DNA of 64,000 nt from Sphingomonas hengshuiensis (GTDB taxonomy: Bacteria > Pseudomonadota > Alphaproteobacteria > Sphingomonadales > Sphingomonadaceae), in assembly GCF_000935025.1 (NCBI RefSeq), contig NZ_CP010836.1:4216001-4280000 (forward strand), written 5' to 3'. A program made the position numbers and the translations under genes. Below the pieces are notes generated by a model. That model was not told the origin of the DNA and made no database searches. It saw nothing but the letters and a program-made list of their open reading frames with translations. This document shows positions 34,876 through 43,706 of this stretch, in pieces (position 1 is the stretch's first letter; the number at the start of each line of letters is the position of its first letter).

Positions 34876-36468
34876 TTAGCGAGCCGAGCTTACGCTCCCT
34901 TTGGGGCATTGCATGGTGAGCGCCAGCACCTGATCGACTTGGCGGACCACTTCCAACTCCACGCCCCGCTTTGCCGCTGGCATGACGATGATCCGAGAGA
35001 TCATGCTGCGCGCTCGCGGAACAGCTTCGATGGCGGCATGCGGCTCAGCCAGTGCAGCCTCCAACGCCTCGACTTGCCGGCGATACTCCTCCTCCAGCCG
35101 AGGGTGGAAGCTCAGCACCGTCGGGATCGCGTCTATGCTGGAAAGCTCACGGGTCAGCCGCTCCGTGTCCGCCTTCGCCGCAGCCAGCATGACCCGTATC
35201 TCTGCAAACTCGCTGCCGCCATCCGCAAAGGCTTCGAGCATACGCTTCGCCTTGCGCTCCGCCTCGCAGAGCTGGCGCTCGATTCGCGCGCGATCACGGG
35301 TGAGGGCGGCTGACTGGCGCGCGAAGTCACGATGGTATTCGCGGACATAGGCGGCCACCACGTCGGGGGCGAGCATGTTGGCCTTCAGATCGGCGAGCAC
35401 GCGGCGCTCATATTGGCGCGTCGCGATGTTGCGGTTGTTGGCGCAGGCATTGCCCAGGCGGTGGCGGCTGCATCCCCAGTTGAGGCTGCTGATCTTGATC
35501 CACGGTCCGCCGCAGACGCCGCATTCCCCCAGGCCTGAAAGCAGATGCTTCGGCCGGCGCTGTCGATCGACGGGAACGCCTCTGTTCGCTTCGATGCGAT
35601 CATGGACCCGCTGCCAGAGCGCGTCGTCGACAATGCGCAGGTCGGGCACATCGTGCTCGACGATAGCCGTCCGGTCCGGGTTGGGCCGCATCAACTTGCG
35701 CCGCGTCACCGGGTTCATCGCCGACTTGGATCGGCCGTAGACCAGCTTGCCCAGGTAGACGCGATTACGAAGGATGCCGAAGCCGGTCTTGTTGTGGCCG
35801 AGGATCGTGCTCGTCTGCCAGATCGCGCCGCCGCGCGGCGGTCGCACACCCTCTGCATTAAGCGTCATGGCGATGGCGCGCGGGCTGATACCGGCGGCGT
35901 ACTCGCGGAAGATCCTGCGCACCACCTCTGCGCGCTCCGCATCGATTTCGCGTAGCCCGGCGACGAGCTGACCGCGCTCGTCCAGCCGATTGGCGATGCG
36001 GTAGCCATAAGCTACGCCGCTGGACGCCCGGCCCCGGTTGATGTTGGCGATATGGCCGCGCCTGCTGCGCGCTGCGAGATCGGTGCGGAACTGAGAGTCG
36101 GTAAAGCCCTTGATCAGGCCGATGATCGGCGTGACCGTACCGTCGAACAGGGTAAAAAGCCGTGCTCCGGCGAATTCCAGCCGTTCGCGGATCATGTGCG
36201 CGTCGGCAACGTGTCGGGAGACGCGATCCGTGGATTCGGCAAGCACCTGGTCGATGCCGCCGCCCTCCACCAAGCGGAGCATAGAACTTAGGCCGGGGCG
36301 CTGATCTTCGCCGATACCGGCGGCGCCGGAGGTCGCGACATCCTGAAACACGGCGATGACCGGCCAGCCTTCGCGATCGGCGCGCTCACGGCAGACGGCA
36401 ATCTGATCTTCGGCGGAGCGAGGATTCTGGTTATCGCTGCTGAAGCGGGCGTAGATCACGGTACGCAC
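34876..36468 (-). CDS. Large serine recombinase (site-specific integrase/resolvase family)
   Basis: A 530-residue recombinase. The catalytic domain starts MRTVIYARFSSDNQNPRSAE, with the nucleophilic Ser in ARFSS (Ser10 or Ser11), and includes ESTDRVSRHVADAHMIRERL. The recombinase domain follows (VAYGYRIANRL, YAAGISPRAIAMTLNAEGVR, then GILRNRVYLGKLVYGRS), with a zinc ribbon (LGECGVCGGPWIKI and the later C-N repeats) and a coiled C-terminal region. Unlike the upstream recombinase the frame is intact. It could be the integrase of the accessory block that contains the putative defence operon, although its attachment sites were not found. Confidence 0.88.
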   Translation of the reverse strand: MRTVIYARFSSDNQNPRSAEDQIAVCRERADREGWPVIAVFQDVATSGAAGIGEDQRPGLSSMLRLVEGGGIDQVLAESTDRVSRHVADAHMIRERLEFAGARLFTLFDGTVTPIIGLIKGFTDSQFRTDLAARSRRGHIANINRGRASSGVAYGYRIANRLDERGQLVAGLREIDAERAEVVRRIFREYAAGISPRAIAMTLNAEGVRPPRGGAIWQTSTILGHNKTGFGILRNRVYLGKLVYGRSKSAMNPVTRRKLMRPNPDRTAIVEHDVPDLRIVDDALWQRVHDRIEANRGVPVDRQRRPKHLLSGLGECGVCGGPWIKISSLNWGCSRHRLGNACANNRNIATRQYERRVLADLKANMLAPDVVAAYVREYHRDFARQSAALTRDRARIERQLCEAERKAKRMLEAFADGGSEFAEIRVMLAAAKADTERLTRELSSIDAIPTVLSFHPRLEEEYRRQVEALEAALAEPHAAIEAVPRARSMISRIIVMPAAKRGVELEVVRQVDQVLALTMQCPKGSVSSAR

Positions 36469-37399
36469 CGAATATCTCCCTTTTGGAGCGAAAAGCGGCT
36501 ATGTCTCTGGTAACATTAGCGCGCGCGAGTGCCTCGGCGAACGCAATCATATCCGTATCGGAGCAAGTTCTTGTGGTCGCCATCACATGCGCCGGCAGAA
36601 GCTCAGGAGTCCGCAGGACATAGCGTCAGTCCGCCAGATGCTCGAAAATCGAGATGGACGTTTTTGGGCGTCCGACCGAGCCAGAGTCTCGCGAGGATGT
36701 AACGCGTGTTGGACTGGACGCTTTCGTGAGGCTGCTGTGCGCAATCGGATCATTCAGAGGGGCGCGGTTGAGGCCGGTACGGGTGAGCGCCACCTTGCGG
36801 CGGATCATGCGGTAGGGACGGTTGGACATGCGTCGATCCTTCTCGCGCTGCCTATGTCTTTTCGGAGCAGGATCAGGCGCGAGGCATGGGCGCAAGGGGC
36901 GACGTTCGATGGTCGTACTGTAGCGTGCAAAAACAAGCTGGCGTCGAGGTTGGTCTCCAGGTTCCCCGATCTTTGGCGTCTCACGCCTGCGGCGTGACCG
37001 CGCTCTACACCGTTGCGCGGCGCCGAGTCGCTCTACGGCGTTTCGGTCCCGTCGGATGACGATCGGCTAACGCGCGCCGGCAAGTGCCGGTTGAAGCGGA
37101 ACGCGGGAATCAGCTGAGCGCACACTGGCGCGCTCTTGGCAGAGACGCCAGAGGTCGCAGCGTTCTTTGTGCCGCGTGGCACGCCCGATCCGGCCGGAAG
37201 GCGCGGCGGCGGCTGGCACACGGGTGCGTGCGCACGCCGCCGCGACGGTCGGCCGGATTCGAGAGAGCCGACTTTGTGCAGCGCCGCTGGCGCTGGGCAG
37301 CGCTGCGCGCTGATTGGCTGCGGTCGCGCCGCTGCGCGGCGCGGCGTTGGCCTCTGTGCAACCGGTCATGTGGGTGACGTTTCAGACCGGGCAGCTGGG
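36469..37399. other. Unassigned GC-rich stretch
   Basis: About 930 bases between the recombinase and an IS481 remnant. Frames up to 136 codons exist on both strands (e.g. 36587-36997 plus, 36626-36895 minus) but are antisense to each other and arginine-rich, with no recognisable domain. The part from 37200 to 37380 is very GC-rich with short internal repeats around GCTGCGCGGCGCGGC. I see no RNA gene. Confidence 0.4.
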
Positions 37400-38285
37400 T
37401 GACAGTTTCCGCGCATGGAACGCCGGTTTTGCCCGGGCTTCACTCGGACGAGCTCGTTCTTGCCGTTGATGTAGCCGAGCGGAAGCGCGCCGTAGCGGAC
37501 CTCGTATTGGTCCTCCGCTATCTCGAAGATACCGATGCGTTCGCCTCTGAGCACCTCCGATACGAACAGCTCACGCCGATGCCACTTGATCGATCCGCTC
37601 AGATGAACCGGGCGGACGTGAGTGGCACCCCAATGTTCCGCGAGCGCAGCTTGCCATCCCAGAGGCGCGTGCTGGGATGATAGACCCTCGCCGGCGGGAT
37701 CTGACCGAGTGCCTCATTCGGTCATTCGTCGTTGAAGATGTGCCGGAACCGCTCAAGCCGCGCCAGTTGCGCCTTCGCCGTAAGCGAAGGCGGGGTTGCT
37801 GCCTTGCGCTTGAGCGTCTGATGCATTCGCTCGTGGCGGCCGTTCTCTTGTGGTTTGCCGGGTGTGATCCGTTCTGGCGTGATCCCCATTCGCACGAAGT
37901 TGACCGCCAGCCTCGATAGCTCACCCGCGGCGGTTGATCCGAACGGCGGCCCATTGTCGGATCGGATCGCGCGCGGCAGCCCATATTCCTTGAACGCCCT
38001 GACTAGGATCGGCCACACTGTCTCGAAGTCCGGATGCTCGACCGCCTGGCAGACCAGCAGATAGCGGCTGGCCGCGTCGGTGACGGTGAACGGCAGTACC
38101 CGCACGCCGTCGCCGGTCTTCCAGAAGCCCTTTAAGTCGATGCACCAGACGTCGTTCGGTGCATCAGCACCGCGAAATGGACGCTGCGCAGTCGGCGCGC
38201 GAGGACGCAGTTTGCGAGCCCGGACCAGGCCCTCGCGTTTGAGTATGTCGCAGATAGTCGACGCCGCCGGCCACTTCCTTGGTTA
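37400..38285 (-). pseudogene. IS481-family transposase remnant with several frameshifts
   Basis: Pieces of one IS481 transposase lie in order on the minus strand. The helix-turn-helix end (WPAASTICDILKREGLVRAR) is near 38280. The DDE core at 38105-37722 includes VLPFTVTDAASRYLLVCQAV, then PRAIRSDNGPPFGS and TPGKPQENGRHERMHQTLKR. The C-terminal part (GIFEIAEDQYEVRYGALPLG, then YINGKNELVRVKPG) is near 37540-37420. Stops and shifts separate these, and the N-terminus is missing. The remnant ends about 55 bases before the membrane operon starts. Confidence 0.8.
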
Positions 38286-38340
38286 GGACGCGAGCAGAAG
38301 TTGCTTGGATTCTCACGTCGCCCCCGTCTAGGTTCGATTT

Positions 38341-39741
38341 ATGGGGGCATGGCCGAAGGTTAGGGGATTCTTCGATCGGAGCGAGCCGCTGCGCGCTCCG
38401 ATGGACGATCCTTTTATTCAGATAGACAGGGCGGAGGCGACTTCGGCACTCCGCTTGCGCGAACGTGGCGCCGAACAGGGAGCTTTGGAGCTTCCCGCGA
38501 CGTCCATGCAGACGCTGGACGTCGTAGAGGCCGATGTCGCCGCCTTCATTCAGGACCACTTCGAGCGTGCCCAGATTGATGCGGCAAACAGCATTCGGAC
38601 TTATGATTCTCGACTCAATGCACTGTCGTTGATCGCGAATCTTAGCTCTATCCGGACGCAGGCGATGATTGCCCTGAGCGATTTCAAGGCCGAGGTTGTC
38701 AATCGTCGTGGCCGACTTACAACCAGCCGCGACGCCATCGTCGACAGCTACGCCGAGCTTCGCGACTTCCGTAAGGACAATCGTCTCAGGCGGCCCGCGC
38801 ACGATGCTCCACCCAGCACTGCGACCATCGGGACCATCCTCGTTTGCTGGCTGCTCGAGACTATTGCGAACTCTATGTTCCTGCGGCTTGGTGACAGCAT
38901 GGGGTGGTTGGGCGGCGTCATCGCCGCCGCGGTCGTCGGCGCGATCAACGTCGGTGTGGCCGCTGTGGTCGGGCGTGTCCTCTGGCCCTTGGTGAACCGC
39001 CGTGAGACCGGCATGCGCGTCGTCGGGTGGCTGGCTATCGCCACATGGTTCGTCCTGACCGTGACCTGGAACCTCCTCGCGGGTCATTACCGGGATGCGA
39101 AGTCGCTGGCGCTGCCCAGCCCAGAGACGGCGGCGCTCGGGATGCTCGGGTCCGGTCTAGAAAGCATCTACTCCTACGGGCTTCTCATCGCCGGTCTGGT
39201 CTTCGCCTTCGGTGCCGCGATCTCAGGCTATAAGATGGACGATCCCTATCCCGGCTACGGACCGGTATCGCGCAGACATGCTAAGCGGTGCGATGACTAC
39301 GTCACCGATGTCGAGGATGCGACGGGTGAGCTGACGGCCATCCGGGACGACGCCGTCGGCGAGGCGACCGATGTGCGGTTGGAGCTCGGACGCCAACTGG
39401 CGCAGCGTCAGCAGATACTGACGCACCGGGACGCCTTCCGGCGTCGTTACGAGGAATACGCCGAGCATCTCGAAGCGACCGCGAACGCCCTCCTGCAGGA
39501 GTATCGTACCGCCAACCGATCGGCACGGTCCACCGACGCGCCCACGCGTTTCGACCAGACCTGGTCGCTGCCGCGATCTCCGTTGCCCCATGCCCCAGGT
39601 GAGGACGTGCCGCGATCGGCCATCGACGCGGCGGAAGCGGACCTTGAGCAGACGGTCACCAACATCTCGAAGGCGTTCGACGAGGCCATCGGTAGCTTCG
39701 AGCCCCTCGATGAACTGAAGAGGCGGATCGCCGATGGCTAG
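38341..39741 (+). CDS. Membrane protein with flanking coiled coils, first gene of the putative defence operon
   Basis: A 466-residue protein I cannot assign to a family. Residues 60-150 are helical and charged, probably coiled. Four membrane segments follow at about 160-182 (TIGTILVCWLLETIANSMFL), 188-218 (LGGVIAAAVVGAINVGVAAV), 228-248 (VVGWLAIATWFVLTVTWNLL) and 277-295 (YGLLIAGLVFAFGAAISGYK). The C-terminal 170 residues are another long charged helix region. The N- and C-terminal parts are probably cytoplasmic and could sense or transmit a signal to the motor-like proteins encoded downstream. The start is uncertain: no clear ribosome binding site precedes 38341 or the alternative ATG at 38401. 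Its end overlaps the next gene by eight bases. Confidence 0.7.
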   Translation: MGAWPKVRGFFDRSEPLRAPMDDPFIQIDRAEATSALRLRERGAEQGALELPATSMQTLDVVEADVAAFIQDHFERAQIDAANSIRTYDSRLNALSLIANLSSIRTQAMIALSDFKAEVVNRRGRLTTSRDAIVDSYAELRDFRKDNRLRRPAHDAPPSTATIGTILVCWLLETIANSMFLRLGDSMGWLGGVIAAAVVGAINVGVAAVVGRVLWPLVNRRETGMRVVGWLAIATWFVLTVTWNLLAGHYRDAKSLALPSPETAALGMLGSGLESIYSYGLLIAGLVFAFGAAISGYKMDDPYPGYGPVSRRHAKRCDDYVTDVEDATGELTAIRDDAVGEATDVRLELGRQLAQRQQILTHRDAFRRRYEEYAEHLEATANALLQEYRTANRSARSTDAPTRFDQTWSLPRSPLPHAPGEDVPRSAIDAAEADLEQTVTNISKAFDEAIGSFEPLDELKRRIADG

Positions 39742-40585
39742 GTCTCCCAGGGATCGTGCTAGGGGACGGGATCGGGGCCGATCCGCGGCCTCGAACCGAG
39801 CGGGTGCCGAGAGCCGCACCGCCATGTTCAAGATCGTTGCGGTCGTGGGCGTCGTCCTAATCGTGGGCGTGGTCTATTTCACGGTGGCGTCCGCTCGTCG
39901 CGATCTCGACCCTGTCACCCTCTGTCCGACGATGGCCGACAGCGTCACCGTCCTGCTTGTCGACGTGACGGATCCGATGAACACCGCTCAACGTCAGGAC
40001 TTCGCCAACCAGCTCGCGAAGCTGAAGAACTCGATCCCTCGTTACGGGAAGCTGATCGTCGCGAAGGTGGATGCGACGGGTGACCAGCTTCTCGCGCCTG
40101 TGATCACGAGGTGCAATCCTGGAACGGCGGAGGACGTCAGCTCGACGACTGGCGACCCGGCCGCCGTGCAGAGGCAGTGGGCGGACGGCTTCGACAAGCC
40201 GCTGACGCTGGCGTTCGAGCAGCTCGCCAAGGCCAGCGGTGCAGGACAATCCCCCATACTCGAAAGCATCCAGTCCACGGCGCTGACGGAATTCCAGAAG
40301 CCCGGACTAGAGAATACGCCTAAGCGGCTGATCGTCGCGTCCGACCTTCTCCAGAACACCGGAGACGTTAGCTTCTACCGTAGTCTCCCAGAACCGCGGA
40401 CGTTCACGGACAGTGGCCCGTTTCGCCGCGTGCGCACTGACCTGCGGGGTGTAGACGTGGAGTTGTGGATGCTCGAGCGATCCGACGCGGCGTCGACGCA
40501 GCCGCGTTCGCTGGCTGAGCTCTGGGAACGCATCATCGGCGCCGAAGGCGGCGAGGTGCGTCGAATCTACAACGTGAGTGGGTGA
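39734..40585 (+). CDS. Membrane-anchored VWA-like protein
   Basis: A 283-residue protein with a basic N-terminus, one membrane anchor (residues about 31-51, FKIVAVVGVVLIVGVVYFTV) and a soluble domain that would lie outside the cytoplasmic membrane. The domain begins SVTVLLVDVTDPMNTAQRQD, similar to the first strand and metal site of von Willebrand factor A domains, and later has PKRLIVASDLLQNTGDVSFY, resembling the fourth strand. The classical DxSxS is not exact (D-V-T-D-P), so metal binding is uncertain. It overlaps both neighbours, which places it firmly in the operon. It probably is an adaptor or sensor for the complex. Confidence 0.65.
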   Translation: MARSPRDRARGRDRGRSAASNRAGAESRTAMFKIVAVVGVVLIVGVVYFTVASARRDLDPVTLCPTMADSVTVLLVDVTDPMNTAQRQDFANQLAKLKNSIPRYGKLIVAKVDATGDQLLAPVITRCNPGTAEDVSSTTGDPAAVQRQWADGFDKPLTLAFEQLAKASGAGQSPILESIQSTALTEFQKPGLENTPKRLIVASDLLQNTGDVSFYRSLPEPRTFTDSGPFRRVRTDLRGVDVELWMLERSDAASTQPRSLAELWERIIGAEGGEVRRIYNVSG

Positions 40586-40587
40586 GG

Positions 40588-41904
40588 ATGAGCGATATGC
40601 AAGGCCACCAGCGGAACGTCCTCGAGGAACGAGGTTGGATCGACCGGTGGGGGTTCTTGCTGTTCGCCTTCGGCGGCGCAGGAAGCATCCTCATCGCCAA
40701 GGCGGTAGGCCTCACGGCGATCCCTGTCGCCGTCGGCGCCGCCATCGCGATGGTCGCGTACGCCTTCGTCGTCCAGACCTCAGGCACCGGACGGCTCCGC
40801 GCCGATCAGGCGGGTGACAACTGCTACTACCTAGGCCTGATCTACACGCTCATCAGCCTGGCCTATGCGATCTTCTTCTTTGATCCGGCGACGACCGCGA
40901 CCACGGTAGTACAGGGGTTCGGCGTTGCGCTCGCGACGACGATCATGGGGCTCATCCTGCGCGTTTTCTTCAGCCAGAGCCGCGTGGACCTCGTCGAAAC
41001 CGAGGACACCGCACGTATTGAGCTCGCGGATGCGGCAGGCAGGTTGAAGGCCGAGCTTCAGGCGATGACGGTCAGCATGAGCGACTATGGCCGCGAGACC
41101 CGTCAGACGCTTGAGGAGCTTCGCGCGCAGATCGTCGGGGACCTAATCGACGTACAGGGGCAGGCCACCAAGGCTATTGCCGAGACGGTGGCGGTAGCGA
41201 GCAAGGCAATCTCGACGGCGTCGATGTCGTCTCGCGATGGGGTCGCCGCGATGTCCGCGGAGGCCACGGCTGCGGTGAACCAGCAATCAGTCGAGGCGAT
41301 AGCCCGCGCGAAGCGGATGTCGACCGCGACCGACAAGATAGTCGCCGGAATCGAGAAGCATGCCGAGGCAATGGGGGGCATCGAACGATCCTCGACAGCC
41401 ATCGCAGCCAGCCTCGTCACGCTTGAGGGCGCAGCCGAGCGGACGCAGCAAAACCTTGGGGAGCTGTCTCGTCGATCCGAGGAACTGGCCGGGGCGCAGA
41501 CCACGCTGGCGAAGACCGGAGACGACCTGCGTGGTGCCGTGGCGGGAATGGTGGATCAGGTGAAGGGCTTCGACGCGACGACCATGAGGTTCGACACCGC
41601 GCTTAAGTCGAGACTGGAAGAGCTGAAAGACGTGCCCGGGGACATGGCAGCACGCACCGCTGAGGCATTCCAGCGCGCATCCACGGCGATGCAGGATCAG
41701 TTCACCGCAATCGCCGGGGGGCAGCGCGAATTCGCCAATCAGCTCTCCCTCCGGACGGAGGAGAGCGTCGCGATACTCGATCGTCACAACGCTGCGATGG
41801 AGGAGGAACTGGCGCGCTCGCGCGATAATGTCTCGAAGGTCCACGGCGCGCTGGTCGAGATGACCGGGACGCTCGTTTCGCGGGTTCGGACGGCAGACGC
41901 GTGA
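40588..41904 (+). CDS. MotA/TolQ/ExbB-like channel subunit with a long cytoplasmic coil (ZorA-like)
   Basis: A 438-residue membrane protein. Four membrane helices are visible in the first 130 residues (WGFLLFAFGGAGSILIAKAV, IPVAVGAAIAMVAYAFVVQT, YYLGLIYTLISLAYAIFFF, VVQGFGVALATTIMGLILRV). The fourth resembles the pore helix of MotA/ExbB proteins. The remaining 300 residues are a continuous alanine-rich coil, the kind of long tail described for ZorA of Zorya systems. The following gene encodes the MotB/OmpA-type partner, so the two should form an ion-driven stator-like motor. GTG 40582, overlapping the previous stop, is an alternative start. Assignment is by topology and neighbours, not close similarity. 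Confidence 0.7.
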   Translation: MSDMQGHQRNVLEERGWIDRWGFLLFAFGGAGSILIAKAVGLTAIPVAVGAAIAMVAYAFVVQTSGTGRLRADQAGDNCYYLGLIYTLISLAYAIFFFDPATTATTVVQGFGVALATTIMGLILRVFFSQSRVDLVETEDTARIELADAAGRLKAELQAMTVSMSDYGRETRQTLEELRAQIVGDLIDVQGQATKAIAETVAVASKAISTASMSSRDGVAAMSAEATAAVNQQSVEAIARAKRMSTATDKIVAGIEKHAEAMGGIERSSTAIAASLVTLEGAAERTQQNLGELSRRSEELAGAQTTLAKTGDDLRGAVAGMVDQVKGFDATTMRFDTALKSRLEELKDVPGDMAARTAEAFQRASTAMQDQFTAIAGGQREFANQLSLRTEESVAILDRHNAAMEEELARSRDNVSKVHGALVEMTGTLVSRVRTADA

Positions 41905-42821
41905 ACGATCCGCAGCTCGATTTACGTCAGGACAAGTCATACAGACGTGGTCTCGTCCTCGGATTGACGATGGCCGAAGTTATGATCCTGCTGCTGTTCG
42001 TCCTCCTAATGGCCTTGGCGGCCGCGTTGCAGAACCGCGATGATCGGATTCGCGTCCTGGACGGCGGTGGCGCTTCCCGAATGGTGGAGGAGTTGCAGCG
42101 TGCCTACCCGCAGGCGAAGAGCTCCGACGACTACTTCAAGGAGTTGACTCGCGCGATCGAGGCCAGGCGGCAGGTCGAAGAGGCTGGCGCGAAGGACGGG
42201 ACGAAGAACCTCCTCGCCGACGCCGAGGTTGGGCGTCAGGTCCGCGAGGCCGCCGCGTCGAGTGGCGTCAAGGACCCGGAGAAATTCGTTAAGGAGGTCG
42301 TGGCGGCATCGACCAAGGGACGGAAGGGCCAGTGGCCGCCGTTCTTCAGTCTGAGCGAGGCCGGTGGATACTTCTTTGATAGCGGCAAGGCGACGTTGCG
42401 GCCTGAATTCGAGCGTAGCCTGAGATCGGAAGTCATCCCGATGCTGGCGAAGAGCGTGGCCGACTACGACGTCGACGTCATTGAGGTTATTGGCCACACT
42501 GACGAGGTTCCGATGTCGGGCATTAGCAATCTGGACGCCGCTCTCATCCAGGCTTCGGTCGGTCGCGTGCCCATCGGCGCCTTGCGGTCAAATGATAATG
42601 CAGGGCTGGCGATGGCGCGCGCCGTTGCTGTTGTCCAGCAGCTTCGGGCGGATCCCCGACTTCGGGGGGCTGTCATCCTGCCATTGTCGGGCGCACAGAT
42701 GATCGTGCCTGTCGATGGGGTGGCGAACGGCTCCGCTCGGGGCAGCGACCAGCGCCGGCGCCGCATCGAAATCCGACTTAGGAAATCGACCCAGCAGGCG
42801 TCGCCGGTGGTGAGGAGGTAG
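41901..42821 (+). CDS. OmpA/MotB-like peptidoglycan-binding partner (ZorB-like)
   Basis: A 306-residue protein with one N-terminal membrane helix (residues 17-43, LVLGLTMAEVMILLLFVLLM) and a C-terminal OmpA-like domain. That domain has FFDSGKATLRPEFERSLRSE, then VDVIEVIGHTDEVPM, which are peptidoglycan-binding marks, and ends near DQRRRRIEIRL. An acidic residue, Glu26, lies in the membrane helix where MotB and ZorB have the ion-carrying Asp. The GTG start at 41901 overlaps the upstream stop (GTGA). With its partner it should sit as a wall-anchored ion channel. An insertion (residues about 60-140) separates helix and OmpA domain. Confidence 0.78.
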   Translation: MNDPQLDLRQDKSYRRGLVLGLTMAEVMILLLFVLLMALAAALQNRDDRIRVLDGGGASRMVEELQRAYPQAKSSDDYFKELTRAIEARRQVEEAGAKDGTKNLLADAEVGRQVREAAASSGVKDPEKFVKEVVAASTKGRKGQWPPFFSLSEAGGYFFDSGKATLRPEFERSLRSEVIPMLAKSVADYDVDVIEVIGHTDEVPMSGISNLDAALIQASVGRVPIGALRSNDNAGLAMARAVAVVQQLRADPRLRGAVILPLSGAQMIVPVDGVANGSARGSDQRRRRIEIRLRKSTQQASPVVRR

Positions 42822-42825
42822 TTCG

Positions 42826-43044
42826 ATGGACCAGCTCGACGTCAATCTATCGGAACTGCGGATTGCGCTGGTTGAGAAGCGGCGGGCCAGAGCTTCTCGC
42901 ATAACGCCCGTCGCGCGCATGGGCGACGATGGCGGCAATCACGATGCGTCGATGATTTCCGAGGTGTCGTGCGACCAGTCGCCCCCCCGTTCCATCGAGC
43001 CGGAACAGGCCCGCAGCTGGTTTCAGCGCTTGTTTGGCGCCTAA
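42826..43044 (+). CDS. Small hydrophilic protein of the putative defence operon
   Basis: A 72-residue protein (MDQLDVNLSELRIALVEKRR, ending EQARSWFQRLFGA) with no membrane segment. An AGGAGGT lies seven bases before the ATG, the strongest ribosome binding site in the operon. Its stop overlaps the next ATG (TAATG). I do not recognise a family. High expected expression and the C-terminal amphipathic helix suggest an accessory or regulatory subunit. Confidence 0.65.
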   Translation: MDQLDVNLSELRIALVEKRRARASRITPVARMGDDGGNHDASMISEVSCDQSPPRSIEPEQARSWFQRLFGA

Positions 43045-43706
43045 TGTCCGCGCGAGGCAGCCGTGGGGTTCGAGCTGGCCGCCGCGGCCGTCGCTCCGAA
43101 GTGCGAGGCGACCGACGTGGGCGGCTCGGAGTGTCCGAGCGCTTTCTCCTCGCGGCGGTGTCATTGATCTTCGTCGGTGTTTTCGCATTCACCTACCTTT
43201 ACGCCGATCGTAATCGTCGTTCGGCGCCCCTCGCAGCGTTTGGTGCGGATCGACCTTTACCGGTTGATATCGTGGATGCACCACGCGAGCCCCCCGGCAA
43301 TCGAGCGATTGCCGATATACGGACACCCACTCCGTCCGGGCGTCCAGTAGTCGCGGGTCCCGCACCGACCTTTTCCATCTGCCATACTGGGGGCGGCGCG
43401 AACTGCGTGGTGGACGGTGATACTGCTTGGATTCGTGGCGAGAAGATACGCATCGCTGACATCGACGCACCCGAGACGCATCCGCCACGGTGCCAGTCGG
43501 AGGCAAGTCTCGGCAACAGGGCGACGGAACGTTTGGCGGAGTTGATGAACTCCGGACCGTTCGAATTGCGGACGCTCGACCGGGACATCGATCGGTACGG
43601 GCGCAAGCTCCGGGTTCTGGTCCGAGATGGCCGGTCGCTGGGCGATCAGCTCGTTGCTGAAGGGCTTGCACGCTCTTGGGAAGGGCGACGCCGGCCGTGG
43701 TGCTGA
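43044..43706 (+). CDS. Membrane-anchored staphylococcal-nuclease-like (thermonuclease) protein
   Basis: A 220-residue protein. Residues 1-32 are very arginine-rich, residues 33-53 form a membrane helix (RFLLAAVSLIFVGVFAFTYL), and residues 108-220 are an SNase domain. Catalytic positions are in place: VVDGDT (Asp124, Asp126), KIRIADIDAPET (Arg137, Asp141, Glu144) and DRYGRKLR (Arg187). The C-terminus ARSWEGRRRPWC is usual for short bacterial members. These enzymes cut DNA and RNA with Ca2+. With a positive N-terminus the nuclease should face the periplasm, where it could meet incoming phage DNA. The ATG overlaps the previous stop, and the alternative longer frame from 42969 is less likely. Confidence 0.85.
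   Translation: MSARGSRGVRAGRRGRRSEVRGDRRGRLGVSERFLLAAVSLIFVGVFAFTYLYADRNRRSAPLAAFGADRPLPVDIVDAPREPPGNRAIADIRTPTPSGRPVVAGPAPTFSICHTGGGANCVVDGDTAWIRGEKIRIADIDAPETHPPRCQSEASLGNRATERLAELMNSGPFELRTLDRDIDRYGRKLRVLVRDGRSLGDQLVAEGLARSWEGRRRPWC

Noticed and set aside
36587..36997. A 136-codon plus-strand frame in the recombinase-IS481 gap
   Set aside because: Overlaps an antisense frame of similar quality, lacks an SD and matches no family, so neither is listed as a gene.
37200..37380. Possible structured RNA in a GC-rich patch
   Set aside because: Short palindromes such as GCTGCGCGGCGCGGC are expected at this GC content, and no known RNA family was recognisable.
38341..43706. Calling the operon a standard Zorya type I or II system
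   Set aside because: No ZorC-, ZorD- or ZorE-like protein (helicase or HNH) is encoded; only the motor pair resembles Zorya.
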